A stretch of 64,000 nt of DNA, taken from contig BTPG01000006.1 in the NCBI GenBank assembly GCA_036245525.1, forward strand, positions 75,498,727-75,562,726, given 5' to 3'. A program made the position numbers and the translations under genes. The notes beneath the pieces are model-generated. The model was not told where the DNA came from and searched no databases. It worked only from the letters and a program-made list of their open reading frames with translations. This document shows positions 38,841 through 49,690 of this stretch, piece by piece; positions within the stretch are counted from its first letter, which is position 1; each line of letters begins with the position of its first letter. This DNA comes from Semisulcospira habei (taxonomy: Eukaryota > Mollusca > Gastropoda > Semisulcospiridae).

Positions 38841-39276
38841 AATAATTATTGCACCTGTCTTTTCTAGATGGTTATCACCTGAGTACAATTTGTGTCGCCT
38901 ATGTGTCAGATGACGTCAAATGTTCTATATCGTGTTCCGCGACCATGCCCTACATTCGGGGATTTTGCGACTGTGTAGCATATATAGAACCCTACACTCA
39001 GACCAGGGCCACATTGGAAGTAAATTCAGGCACAGCACTACGCTAAACGCAGTAGACCATTGTTGACGTCACTCGATGAAGAAATTTTGACGGCATGGCT
39101 GCAGCACTTCGCATTAAGGAGGCCCTTTCATGTTTATTGTAAGAAAAACCGGAGTGAGCAATAGGCGTGTGTTGGCTGCATCGAGTGAATCCAACCGTCA
39201 AACCGCTTAGACATGAAGTATGGATCATGCGACAGTGGGATAAATACGTACAACCCTGGCTTCTGATGATTTGCTT
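38841..39276. other. Unassigned stretch
   Basis: No gene or known repeat recognised. Confidence 0.5.
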
Positions 39277-39362
39277 GCCTCAACTTGCTTTTGACAGACA
39301 GTTCTGGCTCCTGGGCAGAGCCTCGGAGCCAGAACTTGTGTGCCCAAAGCAAGTTTCGGCTC
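39277..39362. repeat. Family O palindrome
   Basis: AACTTGCTTTTGACAGACAG and GTGCCCAAAGCAAGTTTC are mirrored outer arms, with TTCTGGCTCC / GGAGCCAGAA inside. Single copy. Confidence 0.75.
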
Positions 39363-39384
39363 GTGAAACCATCACCACTCACGG

Positions 39385-39601
39385 CTAAACCCCTTCCTGC
39401 CACACAGACGTACATCTTGTTTCTGAAATCTGTGTTCACTGAAAGACCAAAAGCCTCAACTGTCCAAAGAACGTGGACACAAAGTGGTCCCAGCAAGAGG
39501 TATAGATCCTCATGAGCCCCCGCAGTCGCGGGGGCTCATGAGGATCTATGCCTCTTGCATTCAGATCGCGTTCATTGTTTTCTCAGCGGTGACAAGGTTA
39601 A
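39385..39601. mobile_element. A-type TTAA hairpin element
   Basis: CTAAACCCCTTCCTGCCACA at the left and CAGCGGTGACAAGGTTAA at the right. Perfect hairpin at 39494-39557. Confidence 0.88.
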
Positions 39602-39764
39602 CATATATAGACACCTAATAATACTGTCCAAAGACCATGGAGACAAAGTGATCTCAGCAAGAGGCACAGATCCTCATAAGCCCCACACAACAGCGGGAGG
39701 CTCATGAGGATCTGCCTCTTGCAGTTAGATCGCGTTCACGTTTTCTCAGCAGTGAAGGGGTTAA
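39598..39764. mobile_element. A-type TTAA hairpin element chained to the previous one
   Basis: The hairpin at 39658-39721 has short indels in both arms. The right end CAGCAGTGAAGGGGTTAA is clear. The left end may be the TTAA shared with the previous element, but its subterminal sequence is shortened. Confidence 0.75.
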
Positions 39765-40228
39765 CGTACACATACATCTATAATGGTCGACCCATTTTCC
39801 CTCAAAATCCTCAACTGTTTTGCAGAGAACAGTCGCTGTCAAGGATTTGGGGATCTTGCGATCTGATCGTTCACGGCACTTGTGACTTGAGTGTGCTGTA
39901 CGCTCGTCATGTCTTCACTCTCCAGCCAGATAAGTACAGAGGACACGGAATTTTGTCTGGTGATTAGAGTAATGACCGCTGTCTGCCGGGCCTTCGACCC
40001 TTCTTCTATAATTTGACACTAATAGATGTTCTGCCGTCTGTCTTTTTGTTTGACTTTAAGTTCTTTCATATAAAACGGGCATGGATTCTCGTGAACCTCT
40101 TGCAAGTCGCAGAACGCACGGAGTTTCTCAGAGCCTCCTCGTGTGTCCTCGAGAAAACGTTCTTCGTTTTGAAGATAGTGGTCGACCCTATATTTACTAA
40201 CTCCGTTCGAGTTTGGCCTCAGTGATAT
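39765..40228. other. Unassigned stretch
   Basis: No gene or known repeat recognised. Confidence 0.5.
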
Positions 40229-40436
40229 GACGCTGACCCCTGAAAAAACGAACACTACCCAAACTGCAAGAGGTGTGGATCCTCATGAGCCCCAGCAAGC
40301 TGCGGGGGCTCATGAGGATTTATGCCTCTTGCTGAAACCGCTTTTGCGTCAATGCTCCTTGGAGGCTGCGGGGGTCTTTAACTGTCAAATTTGCAATCAT
40401 GAAAAAAAAATCTGCGTCACTAGCAGCGAAGGGGTG
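40229..40436. mobile_element. A-type hairpin element, ends eroded
   Basis: Left GCTGACCCCTG and right AGCAGCGAAGGGGTGCAAG are recognisable A ends without TTAA. Hairpin at 40267-40331 with one arm mismatch at the loop. The right end runs straight into another hairpin. Confidence 0.72.
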
Positions 40437-40500
40437 CAAGAGGCATAGACTCTCATGAGCCCGTGCATTCGCACGGGCTCATGAGAATCTATGCCTCTTG
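40437..40500. mobile_element. A-type hairpin abutting the previous element
   Basis: CAAGAGGCATAGACTCTCAT to the complementary end. The inner stem GAGCCCGTGC / GCACGGGCTC differs from the family consensus in both arms. Confidence 0.8.
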
Positions 40501-40776
40501 CCGGAGGATACATACATTACCAGTTAACACTGAGGGAGGCATCCGATGTTGTTAGCCGTTTCTAGAGGACTGCAGTGCGCTGCTCTTTGAAAGGATTCTC
40601 CTCAGCAACTGCTAACTACATGACATATTCGACAGATTCGTTGTGATGTAAACTGTGGGGCTTCTCGTCTGAAACATTAGTTGGCTTCTGCTTTTTCAGT
40701 ATTCCTTCACCAGTTGCACATTAAATGTACGACATTTTGCGCTATCTGCTGTTTTGCCCTGTTTTTTAACCAAAAA

Positions 40777-40777
<1 letters not shown>
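40501..40777. other. Unassigned stretch
   Basis: No gene or known repeat recognised. Confidence 0.45.

Positions 40778-40834
<57 letters not shown>
40778..40834. repeat. (ATT)n microsatellite
   Basis: A pure ATT run. Confidence 0.95.
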
Positions 40835-40836
<2 letters not shown>

Positions 40837-40842
40837 CACTAT

Positions 40843-40905
40843 TTTTAGAAAAGCGAGATTTTCATTGTATAAAATGACAATCTCGCTTTCCTAAACAAAT
40901 GCCAA
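40843..40905. repeat. Family I palindrome
   Basis: TTTTTAGAAAAGCGAGATTT and GACAATCTCGCTTTCCTAAA are mirrored. Confidence 0.8.
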
Positions 40906-40924
40906 CGCAGGGTAATCTAGACCC

Positions 40925-41105
40925 AAAAAGTGACACCCAAGCATGGAAAATGCAGAGGAGAACCCACCGGATGAGAACCCAACGGAGAAAAGAAACACGC
41001 TTAGAAAAGACAGTTACAACACAATTGTAACTGTCTTTTCTAAGCGTGTTTCTTTCTCCTCCGTTGGGTTCTTCTCAACTCAGAGAAGAACCCAACGGAG
41101 TACTT
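40925..41105. repeat. Family H palindrome, best copy
   Basis: A palindrome at about 40973-41085 centred on AACACAATTGTAACTG. Arms carry ACACGCTTAGAAAAGACAGT. GAAGAACCCAACGGAG-like blocks recur on both sides. Confidence 0.88.
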
Positions 41106-41578
41106 TCTGGACGGTCATAACTGCTACACACACTTCAATTTACTTCTAGTCAGAAATGGATTCAAACTTTAAGCCGACTTTATGATCTATTTTTCTTGCA
41201 AACGCACAGTACTTTCTGTATACTTTATATGGCTGCCCGAAAATTCATGACTGTTGAAGTGCTTCGAAAACGTGTTAGGTCTTACACAATCTGTCTTGTG
41301 TTTCACTCTTTCGATGCCGAGAAAAATTTAACACTAATCCAAATGCAATCACTTTGTATCAAAGTCCCGTTGACGACTGAGGATCTTTGACGTTGACGCT
41401 ACAATGATTTAAAAACCGAAATCTGCATCCAATGGATTTGGAGGGTTGACTAGTACACGTGCACGTCAGTTTCCTGAAAGAACACTACGTATTCTGCGAG
41501 TGTAAAGCGGGACAGGCTCTGCCGCAGCAAACTATTGAAGTAATGATCTCTCGAAGCCCTTCAAGTACCATTACGCGT
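41106..41578. other. Unassigned stretch
   Basis: An A-like fragment (TTTCGATGCCGAGAAAAATT) lies near 41309, with a right-end-like remnant near 41400-41447, but no hairpin. Confidence 0.45.
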
Positions 41579-41660
41579 AAATTTGAAGACACATTTCAGC
41601 ACCAGTTGTGTTTGTTATGCCTTGTCGATACACCTAATGAACTTTAACAGCAGTTGGGAC
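41579..41660 (-). repeat. Empty-site paralogue of the LINE-interrupted repeat
   Basis: Reverse complement of the two flanks at 13216-13249 and 13687-13747, joined without the LINE. GTTTGTTATGCCTTGTCGAT and ACACCTAATGAACTT are contiguous here. Confidence 0.8.
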
Positions 41661-41706
41661 ACGCAGCAAAAACGCACTCGTAGTCGCACTTATTTATTCT
41701 GCCCAG

Positions 41707-41960
41707 CCGTTACACATACCAAGGGGAATTACTCAGCGTTGGACAAACAGTTAGATCCCCTGCCCCCGCCTATCAGGCACCCAATCGCAAGCCCACCGAG
41801 AAAAATACGCAGGTCATCATACAAAAAAAAATACAAGGCCATCATCTACATCCCAGGAGATCTAACTGTTTGTCTGTCCAGCGCTGAGTAATTCCTCTTG
41901 GTATGTGTACAGTTTTACCAGCGCTAGCCTCACCTGTCTGGTTTGTGAGTGCCCAGTCGT
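41707..41960. repeat. Family K inverted-repeat element
   Basis: ACACATACCAAGGGGAATTA and CAAACAGTTAGATCCC are mirrored by GATCTAACTGTTTGTC and ATTCCTCTTGGTATGTGT across a loop of about 100 bp. The right flank GCGCTAGCCTCACCTGTCTG is also present in the 53.0 and 56.2 kb copies. Confidence 0.82.
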
Positions 41961-42350
41961 TAGCATGCCAATCTATTTTTAGCGGTTTCCCGTAATAAAA
42001 AAAAAGCGTTGTATTTATAGAACGGAGTGGATTCATTGTCAAATTACTTGATATTAAGACAGCATGTGCAGAACTGGATTGTGCTATGTCTAAATGAACC
42101 ATACTAGACCCGTGTGTAGAGTTTCGTAACTGACCATCTGTTACTCGTGACAGAAGTGAATATTTGAACAGTCACGGCGGTAGGAAACCTTTAACAAAAT
42201 CGTGTCTGGTCTCTTAACTACAATCTGTCGCTGTGTTCAAACGATGCAGACCTCCACGCATTCCCTCCACCTCAGTGAAAAAACTCGATGAATTCTGCTT
42301 GTGCGAAGGACTTGCTCTGTTGCAAGCAAACCTCGCCGAGTCAGATTCAC
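41961..42350. other. Unassigned stretch
   Basis: No gene or known repeat recognised. Confidence 0.5.
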
Positions 42351-42567
42351 TTAACCAGTTCAGTGCCGAGAAAATGTGAACACCACACAACTGCAAGAGG
42401 CATAGATCCTCATGAGCCCGCGCATTTGCGGGGGCTCATGGGGATCTATGCCTCTCACTGACTCCATTTTGAATCCATGTTACTGGGACAGCTAAGGCTT
42501 TTTGGTGTTGAATTATCGAAGATTGCAGAAACACACGGTCTGCTTCAACTGGTACTGAACGAGTTAA
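42351..42567. mobile_element. A-type TTAA hairpin element, full length
   Basis: TTAACCAGTTCAGTGCCGAG at the left and GGTACTGAACGAGTTAA at the right. Hairpin at 42394-42457. Confidence 0.9.
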
Positions 42568-42644
42568 GAATTTCGAGTCGTGTCGCATCCGGATTCGCGG
42601 CTTTAAGCCGCGAATCCGGTTGCGGCACGTCTCGAAAGAGTTAA
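42564..42644. mobile_element. C-type TTAA mini-element chained to an A element
   Basis: It starts at the A element's closing TTAA and ends TTAA at 42641. The palindrome is ATCCGGATTCGCGGCTTTAA and complement. Confidence 0.9.
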
Positions 42645-42659
42645 TACAGCGAACAGGAC

Positions 42660-43232
42660 TCACCAACTGGTACACAATGTTGCACTTCAGCAGAACGCAC
42701 AGCGAATGGAAAATGTCCATTGAGCATTTACAACGCTGCACTTACAACGTACAGTAATTGGAAATTGTCCGACGAACAAAATGCAGCACTTATAATGTAC
42801 AGCAACTGGGCACTATCCGTTGGAAAAAGAAAAGAAAAAGGTTGCAACCTGAAAATACAGCGACTGGAGATTGTCTGCAAAACAAATAGTATTGCACTTA
42901 GAACTGCAGCGACTAGAAATTGTCCACTAACTGTCCATTAAGCAAAATGCTGCACTTAGAACTTACAGCGGCTGGAAATTACTCTCTAAACGTACAGCGA
43001 CTGGAAAATGTCCGATGAACAAAATACTGCGCTTTGAACGTACCGCGACTGAAATTTGTCCACTGAACAAAACGCTGCACTTAGAACGTAGGCGACGGCT
43101 GGAAATTAAAAGCTGAAGAAAATGTTGTACTTAGAACGTACTGTGAATGGAAATTGTCTACTGAACAAAGTGTTTCGCTTAAAACTTGCAGCAGCTGGAA
43201 ACTGTCTACTTCAGTTGACAATTTCCGGCCGC
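42660..43232 (+). repeat. Degenerate 48-bp tandem array
   Basis: Roughly eleven imperfect units carrying GAACAAAATGCTGCACTTAG, AACGTACAGCGACTGGAAAT and TGTCCACT in that order. Confidence 0.85.
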
Positions 43233-43299
43233 GATATACATTGTAACTGCACAATTCTGATAAAATAACACACCAATGGACGGCAGCTGTGTTTCTACA

Positions 43300-43455
43300 A
43301 TCTTCGTCAGTTCAACATCAAGAACCGCATGGATTCAAAGTGGTGTCAGCAAGAGGCATAGATCCTCATGAGCCCCCGCAACTGCGGGGGCTCATGAGGA
43401 CCTATACCTCTTGCAGTTGGGTGTGTTCTAATTTTCCCGGCACTGAACGGGTTAA
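43300..43455. mobile_element. A-type hairpin element, left end lost
   Basis: Right end CGGCACTGAACGGGTTAA at 43452-43455 and hairpin at 43350-43413. The left terminus is not found. Confidence 0.8.
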
Positions 43456-43692
43456 GTTTCTAACGCTCCCGCAATGAAACTCGTTGCTATAGTGTCCGCA
43501 GTCAATGCAAAATAGTGGAAGCAACGCAGCTGTTTATAACTGACCGGACGGGTCTGTGGCTCTTTGGCGACGCCTCATGGCTTGCCAGACAAGGAATTAA
43601 TGGAACTACAGATCAGGACAAAGTGTCGCATCTCATGCTACCTTATTTCTTATGGGGGCGGGGGGGGGGGGGGGGGCGGAGTACAAAATAAT

Positions 43693-44728
43693 GCCAATGT
43701 TACGATTGTGGTTGTGTTGTCCTGTGAGAGTATACATGTGTTAATCGTAGGAAACGATCTGATATTTATTTGAGCTATCATGGTTACGATTCACGTACCT
43801 TTTCGGTGGGATTTTTTTTTTTGTTCGCGCGTAAAGCGGAATTTGTTTTGTTATTGTGCTAAGTTTGTTCCGGAAGTTTCTAGCGAAGTCACACGGAGAA
43901 AAGCGGTCGATTTTTGTACTGTCTAGTTACGATGAGAATAGACTAGAATGTTACAGCAAAATCGCGCTCTGTCTAGTGACCTCGTGTGTGTAACATCAAA
44001 GCGTCGGCATCCTTTTGAAACTCGGTATCAGAGTGAGCCGCTCTTTTGGTCACAAGTTGTTTACTGTGAGCGTGAAGTGTTCAGCCTTTTTCTTGTGTGT
44101 ATTGAAATTTTGTGAAGGTTCTCGAAGTTTCCGTACTGCCCACCATACTTTTGTGAGATGTCATTTTACCAAGGGTTTGGGGCTGAAGTGAGCAGCCAAA
44201 TTTTTTGTAGCCTATTGTGGTTTTCTATAGGGTTCATGTTTTATCGATGTTTGTGAGTTTCAGTTGCGTAGATTATTTTTATTGGTTGAGTTGTTTGATT
44301 TTTCCTAGATTATTCTAGAAATTAGTGTACTATAAAAGATTGGTGCTGGGGAAGCACGTATATACATTGTCTTGCATTTGTCAGTTGTAGAGACACACAG
44401 TTATCGTAGGTATGTGGCCCATATAGGGTGTACATTGTAAAAGAAACAGCGTAACAGTGTGGTGTACGTTGTGTGAGGAACTTTGTGTCGGCAGTGTGGA
44501 CATTGCAGAAGAGACTTTGTATCAGTGTTGATGCATTTGGAAATGCATTGTGTGGTGATCGCATCGCTGAATTAAAATATTGTTGGAACTGTTACTCCAG
44601 TGTAGCCTACATCCTTAAGCCACGTGTGACGGATTGCAGCTGAACGAGGTTTATTTAAAAGAACCTTACGTGCGTGCGTCTGGTGTGTTTATCATACTAC
44701 GACTACAACTCCACCACGTAACAGCCAA
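43693..44728. mobile_element. Solo LTR 2 with 5-bp target duplication
   Basis: The LTR spans 43698-44723 (1026 bp), starts TGTTACG and ends CGTAACA, a perfect 7-bp inverted terminus. GCCAA flanks it at 43693-43697 and 44724-44728. A TATA-like ACTATAAAAGA lies near 44329. No internal region, primer binding site or coding sequence follows, so it is a solo LTR. Confidence 0.85.
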
Positions 44729-44764
44729 AATGTTTTGTCTAACAGACGTTTTTCGGAAAGCAGA

Positions 44765-44886
44765 AGCAGGTTAAAATTGTACGTGTTTTGGCGAAAACAG
44801 AGGATTAAAAGCACGGACAAACATGCGATTTCGCATGTTTGTCTGGGCTTTTAATCCACTGTTTTCGTCACACACGTGCAGTTTAA
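44765..44886. repeat. Family F palindrome
   Basis: ACAGAGGATTAAAAGCACGG and ACAAACATGCG are mirrored by CGCATGTTTGTCTGGGCTTT and TAATCCACTGTTTTCG. Confidence 0.82.
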
Positions 44887-44975
44887 ATCGCATGTTTGTC
44901 CGGGTTTCTCCAATGTTTACGTCATCACCAACAAGAACAAAGACAAAAAGTGCAATCTCCACCTACTTCTGATTT

Positions 44976-45078
44976 TCAGAAATAGCCCATTTGTCAGAAA
45001 TAGCCCATTTGTCAGAAATAGCCCATTTGTCCATTTGTCAGAAATAGCCCATTTGTCAGAAATAGCCCATTTGTCAAT
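44976..45078 (+). repeat. 18-bp tandem repeat, about five copies
   Basis: AGAAATAGCCCATTTGTC repeats nearly perfectly, with one extra CATTTGTC in the middle. Confidence 0.95.
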
Positions 45079-45109
45079 CATAAACTTTTTTTTAATATCG
45101 TACTTTTCC

Positions 45110-45346
45110 TTAACCCTTTCGCTGCCAGTGATCATGAATTTCGCGCCTGGAACCACTGCACACTGACACGCGAAATTTACATGGAGAACACAGTGTACCT
45201 GGGACCAGAAATAGGAACGAAGAACAGACACAGGACTAACAAGAGACACAAATCCTCATGAGCCCCCGCGACCGCGGGGGCTCATGAGGGTTCATGTCTC
45301 TTGCAGGTGTCTAGCGTTCGCCTCGCCCCCGCGGTTAAGGGGTTAA
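45110..45346. mobile_element. A-type TTAA hairpin element, long subtype, full length
   Basis: TTAACCCTTTCGCTGCCAGT at the left and GCGGTTAAGGGGTTAA at the right. Hairpin at 45240-45303. Shares ACCACTGCACACTGACA with the 2.4 and 25.7 kb copies. Confidence 0.9.
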
Positions 45347-45484
45347 CCTTCTTTGTCGAAGCGTAATTACACCTCTGCAGATAACGATCTGGCCATCGGA
45401 TTCCACATCAGTGGGCACATTGTCGCGTCTGATATGTGAAATTAACTTACTTATCCAGAAAAAAAGATACTTTTCTTATCCCTC

Positions 45485-45670
45485 TTAACCCTTTCCATCC
45501 TGATACACTATTACTTGAAATATATTTGACTATGATAGTTCAATGGAGGTGCCAGAATAAAGCTATTCTGGCACCGCCTTTGAACTAAAATGGCTGATCT
45601 GTCTTGTGATCTGTAATACGACAACGAGCAAACTTAAAAACGAAATCAGCCTCAGAATGTAATGGGTTAA
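45485..45670. mobile_element. B-type TTAA element, loop deleted
   Basis: TTAACCCTTTCCATCCTG at the left and GAATGTAATGGGTTAA at the right. The palindrome lacks the GGCGCC centre, leaving GCCAGAATAAAGCTATTC. Confidence 0.85.
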
Positions 45671-45754
45671 GGTAAAAGCCTATCTCCTTTGTCATAAACC
45701 ACATTTGCTCACAAAAAGAGCAATGGCCCATTTGACCAGTGATGTAACTCAGTA

Positions 45755-47561
45755 TCGTGTAGTCTTGTCTCTTGGCTTGACTTCGCGAACGAAGATTTTA
45801 TAGGAGTTGCCCACGACGTCTGCAGGCTTGTTCGTGGCTGCGGAGGCTAATCCGGGACAGGCAGGTTCGACCGCAGTGGCTGCAGGGGGAGGTATGGCCA
45901 GGGTTCTGAGTTGCGGCATCTCTGTTTTTTTCTCCTGAGCCGCTTGTCCTTAAGGCTAGCTCTGCGAGAGTCCTCAAAGGAGACAGCTGCCTTGTAAATG
46001 GTGGAGCGCCAAGTGTCACGGTCCGCAGCAAGCGAAGACCACTGGTGGTGGTCGATTTGGCAGGCACTAAGTGACTTTTTGAGACAGTCTTTGTATCTCT
46101 TCTTTGGTGCCCCTCTGTCACGGTGTCCAGTAGCAAGCTCGCCGAACAGGGTCATCTTTGGTAGGCGATGATCCTCCATCCTGGAGACATGCCCCGCCCA
46201 GCGGAGCTGTGTCCGCAGCAGCAAAGCCTCGATGCTCACAGTTTCAGCCTGTTCAAGGACCTCGACATTGGTGACATAGTCACTCCAGTGAATGCCCAGG
46301 ATGGTGCGCAGGCAGCGCTGGTGGAAGCGTTCAAGGAGTCGTAGTTGGCTGCGGTAGAGGGCCCAGGACTCGGAACCATACAGCAGGGTGGTGAGGACCA
46401 CAGCTCTGTACACGCTGATCTTGGTGCCTGTTTTCAGCTGTTGATTGTGCCACACCCGCTTGAAAAGTCGCCCGAAAGCGCTGTTCGCTTTTGCCAGCCT
46501 GCTGTCAAGCTCCTTGTCCAGCTTGGCGTCCGACGTGATAATGCAGCCAAGGTAAGTAAACTGGTGCACTGACTTTAGTTCAGACTCGCCAATGGTGATG
46601 TGAGGAGGGCGATACACTGTCTTGGGTGCCGGCTGATGGAGGACCTCTGTCTTTTTCAGACTGACCTCGAGTCCAAAGAGCTGGGCAGCGTCTGCGAAGC
46701 AGGACGTGATGCGCTGCTGGGCTCTCTGTGTGTGCAACGAGGGCAGCGTCATCAGCAAAAAGCAGCTCACGAATCAGTTGGTCTAGGGTTTTCGTGTGGG
46801 CCTGCAGTCGTCTGAGGTTGAACAGGCTGCCATCGAGACGATACCTGATGTACACTGCATCGTCATCATCGAGGTCCACTGTGGCCTGCTTCAACATCAT
46901 GCTAAAAAATATGATGAAGAGGGTCGGTGCCAGCACGCAGCCCTGCTTTACGCCGTTGAGAATAGGGAATGGTTCTGAGAGGTCATTGTTGAGTCTGACC
47001 TGGCCTTGCTGGTCCTCGTGTAGCTGGACAATCATGCTGAGGAACTTTGGGGACAACCAAGTCGCTCCAGGATCTGCCACATGCCTTGCCTGCTCACAGT
47101 GTCGAACACTTTTGTTAGGTCGACAAACGTTAAGTACAGCCCTTTGTTCTGCTCGCGGCACTTCTCCTGAAGCTGTCTCAGCACAAAGACCATATCGGTG
47201 GTGCTCCTGTTTGCTCTGAAGCCACACTGGCCCTCTGGGAGGTGGTCTTCAGCGATGGCAGGTACCAGCCGATTCAGGAGCAGCCTTGCAAGAATTTTCC
47301 CAGCAATGGACAGCAGGGTAATTCCCCGATAGTTGGAACAGTCAGACTTCTCGCCTTTGTTCTTGTACAGGGTGATAACGACAGCATCACGGAGATCCTT
47401 TGGTAGTGTTCCTTCCTCCCAGTTAGCAGAGAAAGAGGTCATGGAGCTTGTTGTGCAGTGCTGTGCCTCCATGTTTCCAGATCTCTGGCGGTATTCCATC
47501 AATGCCTGCTGCTTTGCCACTCTTGAGCTGGTGGATGGCTGTGAGGGTCTCTTCGTGTAGT
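45755..47561 (-). pseudogene. Second copy of the 4.8-kb LINE, 5'-truncated
   Basis: Minus-strand copy at 45764-47552, very close in sequence to the LINE at 4.8-8.0 kb but starting only within the region just upstream of the reverse transcriptase. Relative to that copy it has a 1-nt insertion (GCTAACTGGG), a 1-nt deletion in a C run, and a 2-nt deletion in CACAGAGAGCCC, so the frame is broken three times. TCGTGTAGT is present at 45755-45763 and 47553-47561, a 9-bp target duplication. The C-terminal finger is retained. Confidence 0.92.
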
Positions 47562-47639
47562 AGCTGATGAGAAAATGTACCAGACATCAGCTAATGGAGG
47601 GACGGATAAAGTGCTGTATCTGACTTTACATTAACCGTG

Positions 47640-47960
47640 ATGTGCTCTATCAAAAAGGCGACAAAGAGTGTTTTTGGACATTATGAGTTTTTGGTACCCT
47701 CTACTAGTGCAAGAAACAAACTTTTCATTGATATTTGAATTATTTCAATAATGGGCTCTGTCAGATAGGTGACAAAGTGTGTTTTGGACATTATGAGTTA
47801 TTCGTATCCTCTTAGTGCAAGAAAAATCTGTTCATTGATATTTGAACTATTTAAATGATGGGCTCTGTCAAAAAGGCGACAAAGAGTGTTTTTGGACATA
47901 ATGAGTTATTGGTATTCTCTAATAGTGCAAGAAACAAGCTTTTCGTTGGTATTTCAGTAC
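47640..47960 (+). repeat. 112-bp tandem repeat, about 2.9 copies
   Basis: Units begin near 47640, 47752 and 47863, each with GGGCTCTGTCAAAAAGGCGA, TTTTGGACATTATGAGTTAT and AGTGCAAGAAACAA. Confidence 0.9.
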
Positions 47961-48094
47961 CTTGTTCCAAATCAGAGTTATGCCTTGCCAAAGACTGGCA
48001 ATGCAGAGGCCGCCATTTTCAGAAAATGAGCTTTGAATGCGCTTCAGCTGCACAGTGAAAGACTAAGACTGCTAGCCTTATTTCATTTTTTTAG

Positions 48095-48780
48095 GATAAG
48101 ATAAGATAAGAAAACTGTATTGATCTCGCGAGTGGAAACTTCAGGTCTGATATAATACAAACCGAATATAATACACACGTATCACATACAAGATCATAAA
48201 CAATTATGACAAAGTTCATTAACTCATTTAGCCCGACGGCCGCATTTCCCAAAAATTGGAGGCGTCATCTAACGACTATGGACCAGTTGCAGGAGATGGA
48301 TCGACCATGATAATTCAAGGATAGTGCCAGATTTTCTTGGCGCCGACAGGCGCCAAGCTAATCTGGCACTACCCTTAAATTATCATGGTCGACCCATCTC
48401 CTGCTGTAGGGCTTCGGGGCTGAATGGGTTAAACAGTAAACATACACACATCCAAATACTGTCATAATTATCTGTAGCTGACAAAATCGATATCGCCAAT
48501 CATGTAAAGAATCTCGCACCTCAGTAATCACGGCTGTGGCTGTCGCTGGCTTCACTTGCAATCCGCCTGTTTTTATCATTCATCAGGCGGACTGCACGCG
48601 GAACGAACGAATTGCCGTAGCGCTGTGTTCGCTGGTCGCAGACCCTGAACTTTTCACTTTCAAACTGCCGGTTGAGGAACTCATCACTCAGATGATGGGT
48701 AGGGTCATTGGCAACGCAAGACGCCTTTACCACGTGCCTGTCACATTCACAGCATTAAGACTGTTACACGAAGTAGACAA
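48095..48780 (-). pseudogene. LINE C-terminal and 3' UTR, minus strand, hosting an E element
   Basis: The minus strand encodes VANDPTHHLSDEFLN, FRVCDQRTQRYGNSFVPRAV and RLMNDKNRRI, a LINE post-RT tail. The 3' end at the left reads, on the minus strand, AATACAGTTTTCTTATC followed by TTATC repeats. An E element (48219-48432) is inserted in the 3' UTR. Confidence 0.7.
48219..48432. mobile_element. E-type TTAA palindromic element, full length
   Basis: TTAACTCATTTAGCCCGACG at the left and GGGGCTGAATGGGTTAA at the right. Palindrome centred near 48345. 214 bp. Confidence 0.92.
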
Positions 48781-48950
48781 TGCCGTATCAAGCAGTACAG
48801 CTGTGTGAATGATTAGCTTGACCTTTGGATTTTGCTCTTTTCTGCCATTTCAGCTGAGCGACTTTTCCACCTTGGTGTCAGAGTCTATCACTTAAAATTC
48901 TTACTTATCTGAAGTACAAATGTTCCCGCAAGGGTTTCATGTGAAAGGAA

Positions 48951-49180
48951 AACAGAAAATAGAGGTTGAAAACCCTTTAAGTATGAAACATGAAACACGA
49001 GGTTTCGGACCAGAGACCCTTCTTCACGGTGATATGGAAACAACGTAGAACAGAAAAGAACACGTGTGTTCTTTTCTGTTCTACATTGTTCCATATCACC
49101 GTGAAGAAGGATCTCCGATCTGAAACGTCGTGTTTCATGTTCAATATTTAAAGGGTTTTCAACCTCTCTTTTCTGTTTTT
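48951..49180. repeat. Family P palindrome, 230 bp
   Basis: Outer arms GAGGTTGAAAACCCTTTAA / TTAAAGGGTTTTCAACCTC and inner arms TTCTTCACGGTGATATGG / CCATATCACCGTGAAGAA meet at AACACGTGTGTT near 49062. Divergence between arms is a few percent by eye. Confidence 0.9.
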
Positions 49181-49483
49181 CTTATTATCATATCTTTTTA
49201 TGGAGTAAAACAGCAGAAAATTAAGGAATTAAAAACTAGCGCGAAACTGGCGATTACATAATAACGGAATTAATAAATGCCTGTAATTTTGCAAGACGAT
49301 CAATATGTATTGCAGCTCCGCGGTAGGCAGCCTTCCAACAACAACGCACTGTAATCATCAGTGTGTGCACACTGGTTGTTTTCCTCGATTTGCTACCGCT
49401 GATAAGCGGTAGATAGAGGGAGACTGACACCCAGTGTGTCAGTGTACGCTGGTCTGTGGTTTTAGACAGGCACATATATAACT
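49181..49483. other. Unassigned stretch
   Basis: GCTACCGCTGATAAGCGGTAG near 49393 is a small hairpin. No gene recognised. Confidence 0.5.
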
Positions 49484-49690
49484 GCTGTTGTTATCGTTGT
49501 CGTCGCTCTTGTTGTTTTTATTGTATTGCTTTTATCATCGTCTTTGTTGTTGCTGTCGTCGACGTTGCTGTTGTCGCCGTTGTTGTCATCGTCGTTTGTT
49601 GTTATTGTTGTTGTCGTCGTCGGTGTTCTTGTTGTTATTGCCGTTGCTGTTGTTGGTTGTCGTCATCGTCGCAGTCATCGTTGTTGTTTC
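49484..49690. repeat. GTT/GTC trinucleotide-rich tract
   Basis: Imperfect GTT, GTC and GCC triplets. The Cys/Val-rich and Leu-rich frames across it are artefacts. Confidence 0.9.

Noticed and set aside
46728..47219. 163-codon plus-strand frame at 46.7-47.2 kb
   Set aside because: It is antisense to the truncated LINE copy and has no domain of its own.
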